From Chloroflexota bacterium (GTDB lineage: Bacteria; Chloroflexota; UBA6077), in assembly GCA_021845945.1 (NCBI GenBank), contig JAJZRD010000240.1, positions 1 through 5,586 on the forward strand: DNA of 5,586 bases. The letters are read 5' to 3'. Numbering within the stretch: position 1 is the first letter of the stretch; each line of letters begins with the position of its first letter. The position numbers were made by a program, and so were the translations under genes. Below are positions 1 through 5,586 of this stretch, one piece after another. Below the pieces are notes generated by a model. It was not told where the DNA came from. It saw nothing but the letters and a program-made list of their open reading frames with translations, and ran no database searches.

Positions 1-395
1 TTCCGATCTGGCTTCGCCTCACCACCCAACGGGAGACGGTGTGCGAGACCATCCTCGGCTGCCCGGGCCACATTTGCGCCGAGCACATCCTGGAGACCGT
101 GACGGCCCATCACCCGGGGTTGCGGATGAACAAGACCACCGTGTACCGGGCACTGGACCTGCTGATGGAGATGGGGCTCATCAGCGAGCACAAGTGCGGG
201 GACGGCCGGGCCCAGTACGAGCCCGCGTCCCGGGGGCGGCACAGCCACCTGATCTGTCGCCAGTGCGGGCAGCTGTTGGACCTGGAGGAGAGCGTGGCGG
301 TGACCCTGCGGGAGGGACTGAGGGCGCTGCACGGCTTTCAGGCCGAGCTGGAGAGCTATCCAATCTTCGGAGTGTGCGCCTCCTGCCGCGGTTAG
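1..395 (+). CDS. Fur-family metalloregulator, probably nickel-responsive Nur (5' partial)
   Basis: Metal-dependent DNA-binding repressor of the Fur superfamily. The reading frame is open from base 3 to the left edge and gives the typical Fur opening RLTTQRETVCETIL, so the gene starts upstream of the window. The GTG at 39 is internal. Numbering visible residues from base 3, the winged helix-turn-helix is at about 40-63 (NKTTVYRALDLLMEMGLI). The dimerisation and metal domain follows, with His-x-His at 80/82 and two CxxC pairs at 85/88 and 125/128, which in this family hold a structural zinc. The protein ends directly after the second pair. Fur-family members sense iron, zinc, manganese, nickel or peroxide, and the sequence alone does not settle which. 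The downstream nickel/cobalt importer and the TTGCAA-N5-TTGCAA site between the genes favour Nur. Family assignment is firm; nickel specificity is inference. Zur-like or cobalt-responsive function is the alternative. Confidence 0.9.
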   Translation, partial: PIWLRLTTQRETVCETILGCPGHICAEHILETVTAHHPGLRMNKTTVYRALDLLMEMGLISEHKCGDGRAQYEPASRGRHSHLICRQCGQLLDLEESVAVTLREGLRALHGFQAELESYPIFGVCASCRG

Positions 396-405
396 GACTC
401 TTTCT

Positions 406-433
406 TTGCACGGGACTTGCAACATGGTTGCAA
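406..433. promoter_or_regulatory. Nur-box-like operator with three half-sites
   Basis: TTGCAA occurs at 417-422 and 428-433, separated by CATGG. Seen as a dyad this is the perfect inverted repeat TTGCAAC-ATG-GTTGCAA (417-433). It matches the known Nur box of Streptomyces coelicolor (tTGCaa-N5-ttGCAA). A third near-copy, TTGCAC, lies at 406-411, again with a 5-base spacer, so three half-sites repeat every 11 bases on one helix face. The site lies in the short gap between the regulator and the transporter genes, where a bound repressor would block transcription into nikM. A weak promoter can be drawn through it (TTGCAC 406-411, 17 bases, TGCAAT 429-434). That would put the operator on top of the promoter, but the promoter match is poor. 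Confidence 0.75.
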
Positions 434-454
434 TAGAGGGAAAGGGGTGATCCA

Positions 455-1474
455 ATGCACATCCCGGATGGATACCTCAGCCCGGCCACGGCCGCGGTGG
501 CCTACGGGATCGCCATGCCCTTCTGGTACCAGGCGAGCCGCCGGGTCCAGGAGACCCTGCGCAGCCAGTCGGCGCCCTTGATCGCCCTGTTCGCCGCCTT
601 CAGCTTCACAGTTCAAATGTTGAATATCCCCATTCCAGGGGGCACGACCGCCCATGCCGTGGGCGGCACCCTGATAGCTGTAGTGCTGGGGCCCTGGGCA
701 GCGGTAGTGGGGGTGTCCACGGCCCTGATCATCCAGGCCCTCTTCTTCGGGGACGGGGGCATCACCGCCATCGGCGCCAACTGCTTCAACATGGCCATCG
801 CCCTGCCCATCACCGGCTACGCGACCTACCGCCTGTTGGCCGGGGCGAACCCCTCCTCTCGGCGGCGCGTCGTGGCCGCCGCCCTTGGATCCTACGTGGG
901 GATCAACGTCGCGGCTCTGCTCACCGGCCTGGAGCTGGGCGTGCAACCGATGTTCTGGAGCGAGGGTGGACGAGCCCTGTACAGCCCCTACGGGCTGCAG
1001 GTAACCGTGCCTGCGATGCTCCTCGTTCACCTGACCCTGGCGGGCTTTGCCGAGGCGGCGCTCACGGGGCTGGCGGTGGGTTATCTGCTGCGGGCTCATC
1101 CGGCCCTCTTGAAGGGTGCGGCGGTCCAGAGCGCACCGCGACAGATGGGTAAGAGCGGGTGGGCCCTGGTGGGAGTGCTGGGGGCTCTGGTCGTGCTTAC
1201 CCCCCTGGGGCTGCTGGCTCCGGGCGGAGCAGACTTCGAGTGGGGGGCGGAGGAGCTGCGGAGCATGGTTGGCTACGCGCCGGCGGGCCTAACCCAGCTG
1301 GCCGGCCTCTGGCAGTGGGCGCCTCTCAGGGACTACCAGCTTCCGGGGGCCGGGGTGGAGGTCTCTTTCTGGCAGCAGGCGCCCGCATACCTGCTGTCGG
1401 CCGTGCTCGGCGTGGGACTGATCTTCGCCCTCTTCCTGGTGGCTCGGATTGCCCTGGCGCGAAGGGTCTCGTGA
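455..1474 (+). CDS. nikM: ECF nickel/cobalt transporter substrate-binding protein, CbiM/NikM with fused NikN-like C-terminus
   Basis: Membrane substrate-capture (S) component of a group I ECF importer for Ni2+ or Co2+. It begins with the hallmark MHIPDGYLSP. Met1, His2 and His67 (in GTTAHAVGG) fall exactly where the family's metal ligands lie, the N-terminus being looped into the membrane to form a square-planar site. Residues 1 to about 215 are the CbiM core with several hydrophobic helices. After a polar linker (about 216-234) come a helix (about 236-256), an extracytoplasmic stretch with EWG and RDYQLPG, and a last helix (about 309-331). This is the fused NikN/CbiN-like part, which explains the lack of a separate cbiN gene. 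The length of 339 residues suits the fused form. The start is fixed by the metal-binding N-terminus and by the ribosome binding site AAAGGGG (441-447) just upstream. Nickel rather than cobalt is inferred from the operator. The gap is too short for a cobalamin riboswitch. Confidence 0.93.
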   Translation: MHIPDGYLSPATAAVAYGIAMPFWYQASRRVQETLRSQSAPLIALFAAFSFTVQMLNIPIPGGTTAHAVGGTLIAVVLGPWAAVVGVSTALIIQALFFGDGGITAIGANCFNMAIALPITGYATYRLLAGANPSSRRRVVAAALGSYVGINVAALLTGLELGVQPMFWSEGGRALYSPYGLQVTVPAMLLVHLTLAGFAEAALTGLAVGYLLRAHPALLKGAAVQSAPRQMGKSGWALVGVLGALVVLTPLGLLAPGGADFEWGAEELRSMVGYAPAGLTQLAGLWQWAPLRDYQLPGAGVEVSFWQQAPAYLLSAVLGVGLIFALFLVARIALARRVS

Positions 1475-2313
1475 TGGGGGATGGAGGGGGCGGCGACTTC
1501 GTCGCCAAGACGCTGGCCGGGATCGCCGGGTCGCTGGAGCGAGCGGTCTTCAGCGAGGAGCTGGCGCGGCTGCCCGGTCTGCTGCAGGGGGCGGATCCAC
1601 GCTCGAAGGTCGTCGCCGGCCTGATGCTGCTGGTGGCCGCCGGTTTGGCCCGCCACCTGGCGGTGATGGTGGCCCTCTACGCCGTCACGGTGCTGCTGGC
1701 GGGGCTATCCCGCCTGCCGCTCGGCGATTTCGCCAGGAGGGTGTGGCTGGGCATCCCCCTCTTCTCCGCCCTTGTGGCGCTGCCCTCGCTGTTCCTCCTG
1801 CCGGGGAGACCGTTGCTGGTTCTGCTGGAGATGCCGTCCCTGCGGCTGGCCGTCAGCGACAACGGCCTCGCCAGCGTCGTCCTCTTCGTGGCTCGGGTCG
1901 GTACATCGGTTTCCCTGGCGCTGCTGTTGGTGTCCACCACCCGCTGGACCGATCTGCTGCGAGCTTTGCGGGTGCTGAGGGTGCCGGATAGCTTCGCCGT
2001 AGTGCTGGGCATGACCTACCGATACCTGTTTCTCCTGCTCCGGGCGGCCGGCAGCCTCTTCCTGGCGAGGGCCAGCCGAACGGTGGGGGCCACCTCGGGG
2101 AACGAGCAGAGACGCTGGGCAGCGGCGGCCACCGGCGTTCTCATGAGCCGGTCGGTGAAGATGAGCGGCGACGTGCTGCAGGCGATGCGGGCTCGCGGCT
2201 TCGACGGGGAGATCCGCTCCGGCAGCTTTCCCCGCATGCGGGACGAGGACTGGTTGATGTCGGTGCTGGGGGCGGTGCTCTCGGCGGGGTTTCTGTTGGC
2301 GGACCAGGGGTGA
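1474..2313 (+). CDS. nikQ: ECF transporter transmembrane coupling protein CbiQ/NikQ
   Basis: EcfT-type membrane scaffold that links the substrate-binding protein to the ATPase. The protein has 279 residues. Hydrophobic segments lie at about 47-78 (likely two helices), 90-110, 133-154, 174-195 and 261-277. The two cytoplasmic coupling motifs known from EcfT proteins are visible: ALA-ARG-ALA-SER at 198-201 and ALA-ARG-GLY at 240-242, the latter within MRARGFDGE. These insert into the ATPase grooves. The chosen ATG overlaps the nikM stop by one base (TGATG) and has GAAGGG (1461-1466) upstream. The open frame runs back to 1159, but that part only shadows nikM. The N-terminal 45 residues are polar and variable, with a glycine run at 4-7. 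The overlap implies translational coupling in one operon. Family call is firm; substrate follows from the neighbours. Confidence 0.9.
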   Translation: MGDGGGGDFVAKTLAGIAGSLERAVFSEELARLPGLLQGADPRSKVVAGLMLLVAAGLARHLAVMVALYAVTVLLAGLSRLPLGDFARRVWLGIPLFSALVALPSLFLLPGRPLLVLLEMPSLRLAVSDNGLASVVLFVARVGTSVSLALLLVSTTRWTDLLRALRVLRVPDSFAVVLGMTYRYLFLLLRAAGSLFLARASRTVGATSGNEQRRWAAAATGVLMSRSVKMSGDVLQAMRARGFDGEIRSGSFPRMRDEDWLMSVLGAVLSAGFLLADQG

Positions 2314-3125
2314 GCCGCACCCTGAACGGCGTGGACTCGGGGGTTGGGTTGAGCGTGGACGACGATGCCGTGGTGTATCGACTGTCGGGGGTATCCTACA
2401 GCTATCTGGGGCGGCACCCGGCCGTGATGGACGCGGCGGTGACGGTGGTCCACGGCGAGCGGGTGGTGATCCTGGGCGCCAACGGGTGCGGGAAGTCCAC
2501 GCTGCTCAAGATCATGGATGGGCTGATCCGGCCCGATCGCGGTCGAGTCGAGGCTTTTGGCGAGGAGATCACCGGCGTGGTCGAGGACGTCGCTGCCTCT
2601 CGGAGTCTCCACAGGCGGGTCGGCCTGGTCTTCCAGGACTCCGACGTGCAGCTCTTCTCCCCCACGGTGTGGGACGACGCGGCCTTCGGCCCGCTGCAGA
2701 TGGGATGGGATCCAGCGGAGGTGAATCACCGGGTGGAGAACGCCCTCGAGTTGATGGGGATCATGGGGCTTGCCCGGCGCGCGCCCTACGAGCTGTCCGA
2801 GGGGGAGAAGAAGCGGGCGGCCATCGCCTCCGTCCTGGCGCTGGACCCGGAGGTCCTGCTGCTGGACGAGCCGACGGCCAGCCTCGATCCCCGAAGCAAG
2901 GCGGTGCTGATCGATCTGATCTGCCGGCTGGGGGAGGAGGGGAGAACGGTGGTGACGACCACCCAGGAGCTGGAGGTCGCCGCCGCGGTGGGAGAGCGAG
3001 CGGTGATCTTCGGCGACCGGGAGCGCCGGCCGGTGGCGGAGGGCCCCGTTCGGCAGATCCTGGAGAATACCGACCTGCTAGTGCAGGCCAACCTCGTCCA
3101 CCCGCGGCTGATCTGGAGGCGGTAG
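2310..3125 (+). CDS. nikO: ECF transporter ATP-binding protein CbiO/NikO
   Basis: ATPase that drives metal import together with NikM and NikQ. The protein has 271 residues. It has the Walker A motif GANGCGKST (56-64), Q-loop Gln109 followed by DSDVQLFSPTV (the form typical of ECF ATPases), signature LSEGEKKR (162-169), Walker B LLLDEP (183-188) and D-loop SLDP (191-194). The H-loop position reads VVTTTQELE, so the usual switch histidine is Gln219. The signature is also non-canonical (LSEGE instead of LSGGQ), although ECF ATPases vary here. The GTG start overlaps the nikQ stop (GTGA), a 4-base coupling overlap, which leaves about 22 residues before the ABC fold. The ribosome binding site is poor, so GTG at 2331 or 2355 cannot be excluded. 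There is a single ATPase, so the complex would use a homodimer, and both sites would carry the substitution. Confidence 0.92.
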   Translation: MSRTLNGVDSGVGLSVDDDAVVYRLSGVSYSYLGRHPAVMDAAVTVVHGERVVILGANGCGKSTLLKIMDGLIRPDRGRVEAFGEEITGVVEDVAASRSLHRRVGLVFQDSDVQLFSPTVWDDAAFGPLQMGWDPAEVNHRVENALELMGIMGLARRAPYELSEGEKKRAAIASVLALDPEVLLLDEPTASLDPRSKAVLIDLICRLGEEGRTVVTTTQELEVAAAVGERAVIFGDRERRPVAEGPVRQILENTDLLVQANLVHPRLIWRR

Positions 3126-3359
3126 GCGATACCATGGGCGATCGTTGACTTCGATGCTAGCGGCCAAGAGCCAGGTGAGGGCAGGCGAGAGCGTGGCCGT
3201 GGGGGCCGGCATGCGCCATGCCAAGTAGATGCCGTTGGCCGTTCGACATAAGTCTGATGTAGAATCGAGAGGCGGGGCCTCGTTGGCCCGGCCAGAGCAC
3301 TGGGAGTCCGCTCCCCTCGGAGCTTGGACGGCCCGCGGACGGGGGAGGGCGACTTACCC
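3126..3359. other. Intergenic stretch between nikO and the hydrolase gene
   Basis: I see no credible coding frame here. The stretch holds a perfect 6-base inverted repeat with a 3-base centre (GGCATG-CGC-CATGCC, 3208-3222), a second GGGCC/GGCCC dyad (3275-3289), and a possible -10 element just between them. Neither dyad is followed by a run of T, so I do not call an intrinsic terminator for the nik operon. The open frame of the hydrolase extends back to a TTG at 3324, but that start is less likely than the ATG at 3360. Confidence 0.5.
3235..3265 (+). promoter_or_regulatory. Possible sigma-70-type promoter for the hydrolase gene
   Basis: TAGAAT at 3260-3265 matches the -10 consensus in five of six positions. 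TTGGCC at 3235-3240 could be a -35 element, but the 19-base spacer is long and the match is only three of six. It lies about 95 bases before the chosen start, within a locally AT-richer patch of an otherwise GC-rich region. It is a weak prediction from sequence pattern alone. Confidence 0.3.
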
Positions 3360-4868
3360 ATGGGTCAGCCGGAAGTGGCGGGGAAAGGAGGAGGCGCGCG
3401 GGTAACCCGCCGGCGACTTTTCCGGTGGATGCTGGCTCTGGCGGGTACCCTTGGTCTTCAACCCCTGTCCTCGGCCTCGGCCCGCCCCCTTCCCCCTGAC
3501 GGCGACCTACCCTTGCCGGTGCCGCCCTCTTCCCGGCAGCCTCAGCCCTCCGTGAGCTACGACATCCCTTTGCGCTCCCCGGAGGAGGCGATCAAGGCGT
3601 GCCTGGTAAGGAGGAGTTGGGAGGAAAGGAGAGGCATTCCCCAGCCCAGCCCCCTCGATCTGCTGCTGGGCAACGGCTCCCTGGCGGACTCCAGGTTGGG
3701 CCTGGCCAACTGGCCGATCCTGGACGAGGCCGAGGACCTCCACCTGGGGCACTTCACATTCCCCATCTCTCCCTATACCACGATGGCGGACGATGGGAAG
3801 CAGAGGTTCCTGCTCCTCTCCAACACCAACATCATCGCCAACTTCCGCCAGAGGGATTACCTGGAGCAGATCCATCGGCGCATGTTCGATCGTGCCGTCT
3901 GGGCCATGGCTGCCGGCCGGGTTGGGACGGCCACCATCGAATTCGATCGGGGCTTGACCGACGTGAAGGCGGGCCACATCCTTCGCCTGCTGGCCCAGTA
4001 CGGGGTGAAGACCATCGTCTGGGGGAACGAGCCCAACAGCCCTTACGCCCCCTGGCGAGACAACCTGCCGGAGCTGTTGGAGATCCTTTTCGCCGCGGCA
4101 CAGGCGAAGAGGCAGTACGGCCTCACCGACATCGATCTGTCGCTCCCTGGTTTGGCCTACTATGGCCAGGGCGAGTACCTGCAGAAGATGCTCCGAGCCC
4201 TGAAGGAGGCGCAGAAGCGAGGGAGCCGCGCATGGCCGTGGCAGAGCTTGCCGATAGAGAGGGTGGCCGATCACTACTACGGCCCGGTGGAGGAGTTTCT
4301 GCCCCGCATCAAGAAGATGCGTGACATCATGGCCCAGGAGGGGGTTGGTTCTCTCAAGTACGACCTGACGGAAGCGGGCAATCCCACCATCGATCCCGAT
4401 CAGCAGAAGGCCAGCGACAATCAGTTGGCGGAGTGCCACATCCCGCAGCTGTCCTCGATGGCCGTGGCCTCGGGATTGGTGGACCGCTTCTACTACTACT
4501 CCTTGCTGGGCAGCAACTACGAGGACTCCTTGACGCTGATCGATGGGGGACGGCTGGCCAAGAGGTCCTCATACTCGGCCTTCCTCACCATGGCGAAGCT
4601 GCTCGCCCGACTGGATAAGGTGTCTCTGGCCGAGGAGAAGGATCTCGTCCGTGTGGAGGGGTCCCGCACCGACGGAGTCGACTTCACGGTGGTATGGTCG
4701 AAGCTGCCGGACCGAGATCTGGTGGTGGCTCTTCCGAAGGGGAAGCGAGTCTTCGACGCCTTCGGCCAGGAGGTGAAGGGCGACAAGCCCGATCAGGTGG
4801 TGCTGAAGCCGAAACAGCACCCTTCCCTGGCGGGACCGGCGAGGATCATCCTCTCCGGGCGCTCGTGA
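3360..4868 (+). CDS. Tat-exported clan GH-A-like glycoside hydrolase, substrate unknown
   Basis: Probable secreted sugar-cleaving enzyme. The 502-residue protein opens with a twin-arginine signal: TRRRLFRW (16-23), a hydrophobic stretch (24-36) and an Ala-Ser-Ala cleavage site (39-41), so it would be exported folded. A proline-rich linker (43-63) precedes a likely TIM barrel. Within it are WGNEPN (221-226, candidate acid/base Glu224), DHYYGP (304-309) and LTEAGN (336-341, candidate nucleophile Glu338). A glutamate after Asn on strand 4 and another on strand 7, about 114 residues apart, is the clan GH-A pattern, closest in style to GH39/GH5-like families. Residues from about 425 (VEGSRTDGVDFTVVWSK) look like the small beta domain often following such barrels, ending in FDAFGQEV. 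The ATG at 3360 is chosen because it places the Tat motif normally; GGGGAGG lies at 3342-3348. The gene stands alone and has no evident link to metal uptake. Exact GH family and substrate are not readable. Confidence 0.68.
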   Translation: MGQPEVAGKGGGARVTRRRLFRWMLALAGTLGLQPLSSASARPLPPDGDLPLPVPPSSRQPQPSVSYDIPLRSPEEAIKACLVRRSWEERRGIPQPSPLDLLLGNGSLADSRLGLANWPILDEAEDLHLGHFTFPISPYTTMADDGKQRFLLLSNTNIIANFRQRDYLEQIHRRMFDRAVWAMAAGRVGTATIEFDRGLTDVKAGHILRLLAQYGVKTIVWGNEPNSPYAPWRDNLPELLEILFAAAQAKRQYGLTDIDLSLPGLAYYGQGEYLQKMLRALKEAQKRGSRAWPWQSLPIERVADHYYGPVEEFLPRIKKMRDIMAQEGVGSLKYDLTEAGNPTIDPDQQKASDNQLAECHIPQLSSMAVASGLVDRFYYYSLLGSNYEDSLTLIDGGRLAKRSSYSAFLTMAKLLARLDKVSLAEEKDLVRVEGSRTDGVDFTVVWSKLPDRDLVVALPKGKRVFDAFGQEVKGDKPDQVVLKPKQHPSLAGPARIILSGRS

Positions 4869-4874
4869 TGCGCG

Positions 4875-4914
4875 CTCTGCGCCGCCACTGCTGACGGTGG
4901 CAGGGGCGGCAGAG
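4875..4914. terminator. GC-rich hairpin between convergent genes
   Basis: CTCTGC-GCCGCC (4875-4886) can pair with GGCGGCAGAG (4905-4914), allowing a two-base bulge, and an inner GCCAC/GTGGC pairing (4884-4888 with 4897-4901) is an alternative. It lies 6 bases after the hydrolase stop and just before the stop of the - strand remnant, a usual place for a shared terminator. Neither strand has a clear T tract after the stem, so intrinsic termination is uncertain. Confidence 0.35.
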
Positions 4915-4919
4915 GCCCG

Positions 4920-5132
4920 CTAGAACAGCCCGAGCTGCTCCCGGTTTGCCCCGTCCTCGACGCTGTCGGGCCGCCACAGATGGCTGGCCATGTCCACACG
5001 TCCGTCGGGCAGGAAGGTCACCCCCTCGGCCTCCAGCAGGCCGCGCTGCACCTCCGGGCTGCCGAAAGCCCACCCGCCGCTCAGCGCTCCTTCCCGATTG
5101 ATGACCCGATGGGCCGGCGACGGGGATCCCTC
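4920..5132 (-). pseudogene. Remnant of an alkyltransferase-like (MGMT/ATL) DNA-binding protein gene
   Basis: Seventy codons ending in TAG encode the C-terminal part of an MGMT/ATL-family protein. These proteins bind DNA bearing O6-alkylguanine; MGMTs repair it through the Cys of PCHRV, and ATLs lack that Cys (usually PWHRV) and flag the damage. Visible are PAHRVINREGALSGGWAF, then PEVQRGLLEAEGVTF and DGRVDMASHLW, followed by a short polar tail. Here the critical position is Ala, so no alkyl transfer is expected. The N-terminal half of the domain (helix-turn-helix, arginine finger) is missing. The frame stays open upstream, but what it encodes there no longer resembles the family and soon overlaps metK out of frame. 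No start codon stands in a sensible place. A one-base shift near 5128-5132 would join it to VALGGARD in the next frame, which may be further decayed coding sequence. A sequencing frameshift is possible but would not restore the whole N-terminus in the 71 bases left before metK. Confidence 0.7.
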
Positions 5133-5203
5133 GCTCCGCCCAGGGCGACTGGGAAAGGGCCCCCGAGTCTCGACGCCGGGCCGAGGGCAGGGTGTGCGGC
5201 CGT

Positions 5204-5586
5204 CTACGCCCCGGCGGCGCTGCGCAGGGGGTCCACAGTATCCAGCTTCTCCCAGGGAGGGTCGAGGTCCGTCCGCCCGAAGTGGCCCCCCGCGGCCAAC
5301 CTCTGATAGAAGCGTCCGCCCCTCTCGCGAGGCAACCACCTCAGCCGAAGCCGCTTCTCGATGGCGCCGGGCCGCAGGTCGAAGACCTTGCCGATGATCT
5401 CCGAGAGCCGCTCGTCGGGAAGCACCCCGGTGTCCAAGGTGCGGGCGGAAACGGTGGTTGGCCTCGACTCGCCTATGGCGTAGGAGAGCATCAGCTCGCA
5501 CTCGGAGGCGAGTCCGGCGGCGACCACGTTGGTGGCCACGTGGCGAGCCGCGTAGGCGGCAGACCGATCCAGGCGGCTGGGATCCT
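5204..5586 (-). CDS. metK: S-adenosylmethionine synthetase, C-terminal part (5' partial at right edge)
   Basis: Makes S-adenosylmethionine from methionine and ATP in the cytoplasm. On the - strand the frame is open from the right edge to the TAG at 5206-5204. The first visible residues are DPSRLDRSAAYAARHVATN, a highly conserved MetK block, so the GTG at 5539 is internal and the true start lies beyond the window. Then come VVAAGLASECELMLSYAIG, the FDLRPGAIEK stretch and the terminal GHFGRTDL with PWEKLD, all MetK landmarks; 126 residues are visible. Between LRLR and the Tyr-Gln before GHFGR there are about eight residues more than in E. coli-type MetK (WLPRERGGRF in place of a short RPI), and the usual Tyr before GHFGR is Gly. 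These are lineage variations rather than signs of decay. The catalytic N-terminal motifs cannot be judged. It runs toward the alkyltransferase remnant. Confidence 0.95.
   Translation of the reverse strand, partial: DPSRLDRSAAYAARHVATNVVAAGLASECELMLSYAIGESRPTTVSARTLDTGVLPDERLSEIIGKVFDLRPGAIEKRLRLRWLPRERGGRFYQRLAAGGHFGRTDLDPPWEKLDTVDPLRSAAGA

Noticed and set aside
39..395. Fur-family gene starting at GTG 39
   Set aside because: The frame stays open to the left edge and the upstream codons encode conserved Fur residues (RLTTQRE), so the start lies outside the window.
396..454. Cobalamin riboswitch before the CbiM-like gene
   Set aside because: The gap is only 59 bases and lacks the B12 box; a Nur-type operator is present instead.
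392..1099. Long - strand open frame opposite nikM
   Set aside because: A high-GC shadow of a well-recognised gene; its composition (Gly, Arg, Gln, His) does not look like a folded protein.
1159..1473. NikQ starting far upstream at 1159
   Set aside because: The extra residues overlap nikM out of frame, are Gly/Ala/Arg-rich and do not resemble CbiQ; the ATG at 1474 fits operon overlap and family length.
3507..4439. 310-residue - strand open frame opposite the hydrolase
   Set aside because: A shadow frame. The + strand protein has a signal peptide and paired catalytic motifs, while the - strand product shows no recognisable motif.
4920..5501. 193-residue - strand protein containing the alkyltransferase tail
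   Set aside because: Its N-terminal half overlaps metK out of frame and has no similarity to the family; only the last 70 codons are supported.
1..5586. CRISPR arrays, insertion sequences, tRNA or rRNA genes
   Set aside because: No regularly spaced long repeats, transposase motifs, terminal inverted repeats or tRNA-like cloverleaf sequences were seen.

Overview
The window is GC-rich bacterial chromosome. It holds five intact or edge-cut protein genes and one gene remnant. No RNA genes, CRISPR arrays or insertion sequences were seen. The style of the genes suggests an uncultured or thermophilic-type Chloroflexota or a similar high-GC lineage. This is an inference from protein style (Tat-exported hydrolase, DNA alkyltransferase-like C-terminus, fused CbiM with a C-terminal membrane extension), not a proven placement.

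Region 1 (1-3125, all + strand) is a nickel/cobalt uptake module. A Fur-family metalloregulator, cut by the left edge, is followed by a 59-base gap. That gap carries TTGCAA-N5-TTGCAA, which is the form of the box bound by the nickel uptake regulator Nur, plus a third similar half-site at the same 11-base step. Three tightly packed genes follow: a CbiM/NikM substrate-binding membrane protein with a fused C-terminal NikN-like part, a CbiQ/NikQ transmembrane coupling protein, and a CbiO/NikO ATPase. Their stops and starts overlap by 1 and 4 bases. Together they make an energy-coupling factor (ECF group I) importer. The regulator would shut it off when the metal is plentiful.

Region 2 (3126-4868) is a non-coding stretch of about 230 bases with a possible promoter, followed by a stand-alone + strand gene. 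It encodes an exported protein with a twin-arginine signal and the hallmarks of a clan GH-A (TIM-barrel) glycoside hydrolase: an Asn-Glu-Pro acid/base motif and a Thr-Glu-Ala-Gly nucleophile motif. Its substrate cannot be read from the sequence.

Region 3 (4869-5586) converges on it from the - strand. The C-terminal part of S-adenosylmethionine synthetase (metK) enters from the right edge. Between its stop and the hydrolase lies the C-terminal third of an alkyltransferase-like (MGMT/ATL) protein with no visible start or N-terminal half, most likely a decayed gene. A GC-rich hairpin sits between the convergent units.

No wholly new system is evident. The points most worth checking are the triple half-site operator, the missing switch histidine in the ATPase, the unassigned hydrolase and the alkyltransferase remnant.
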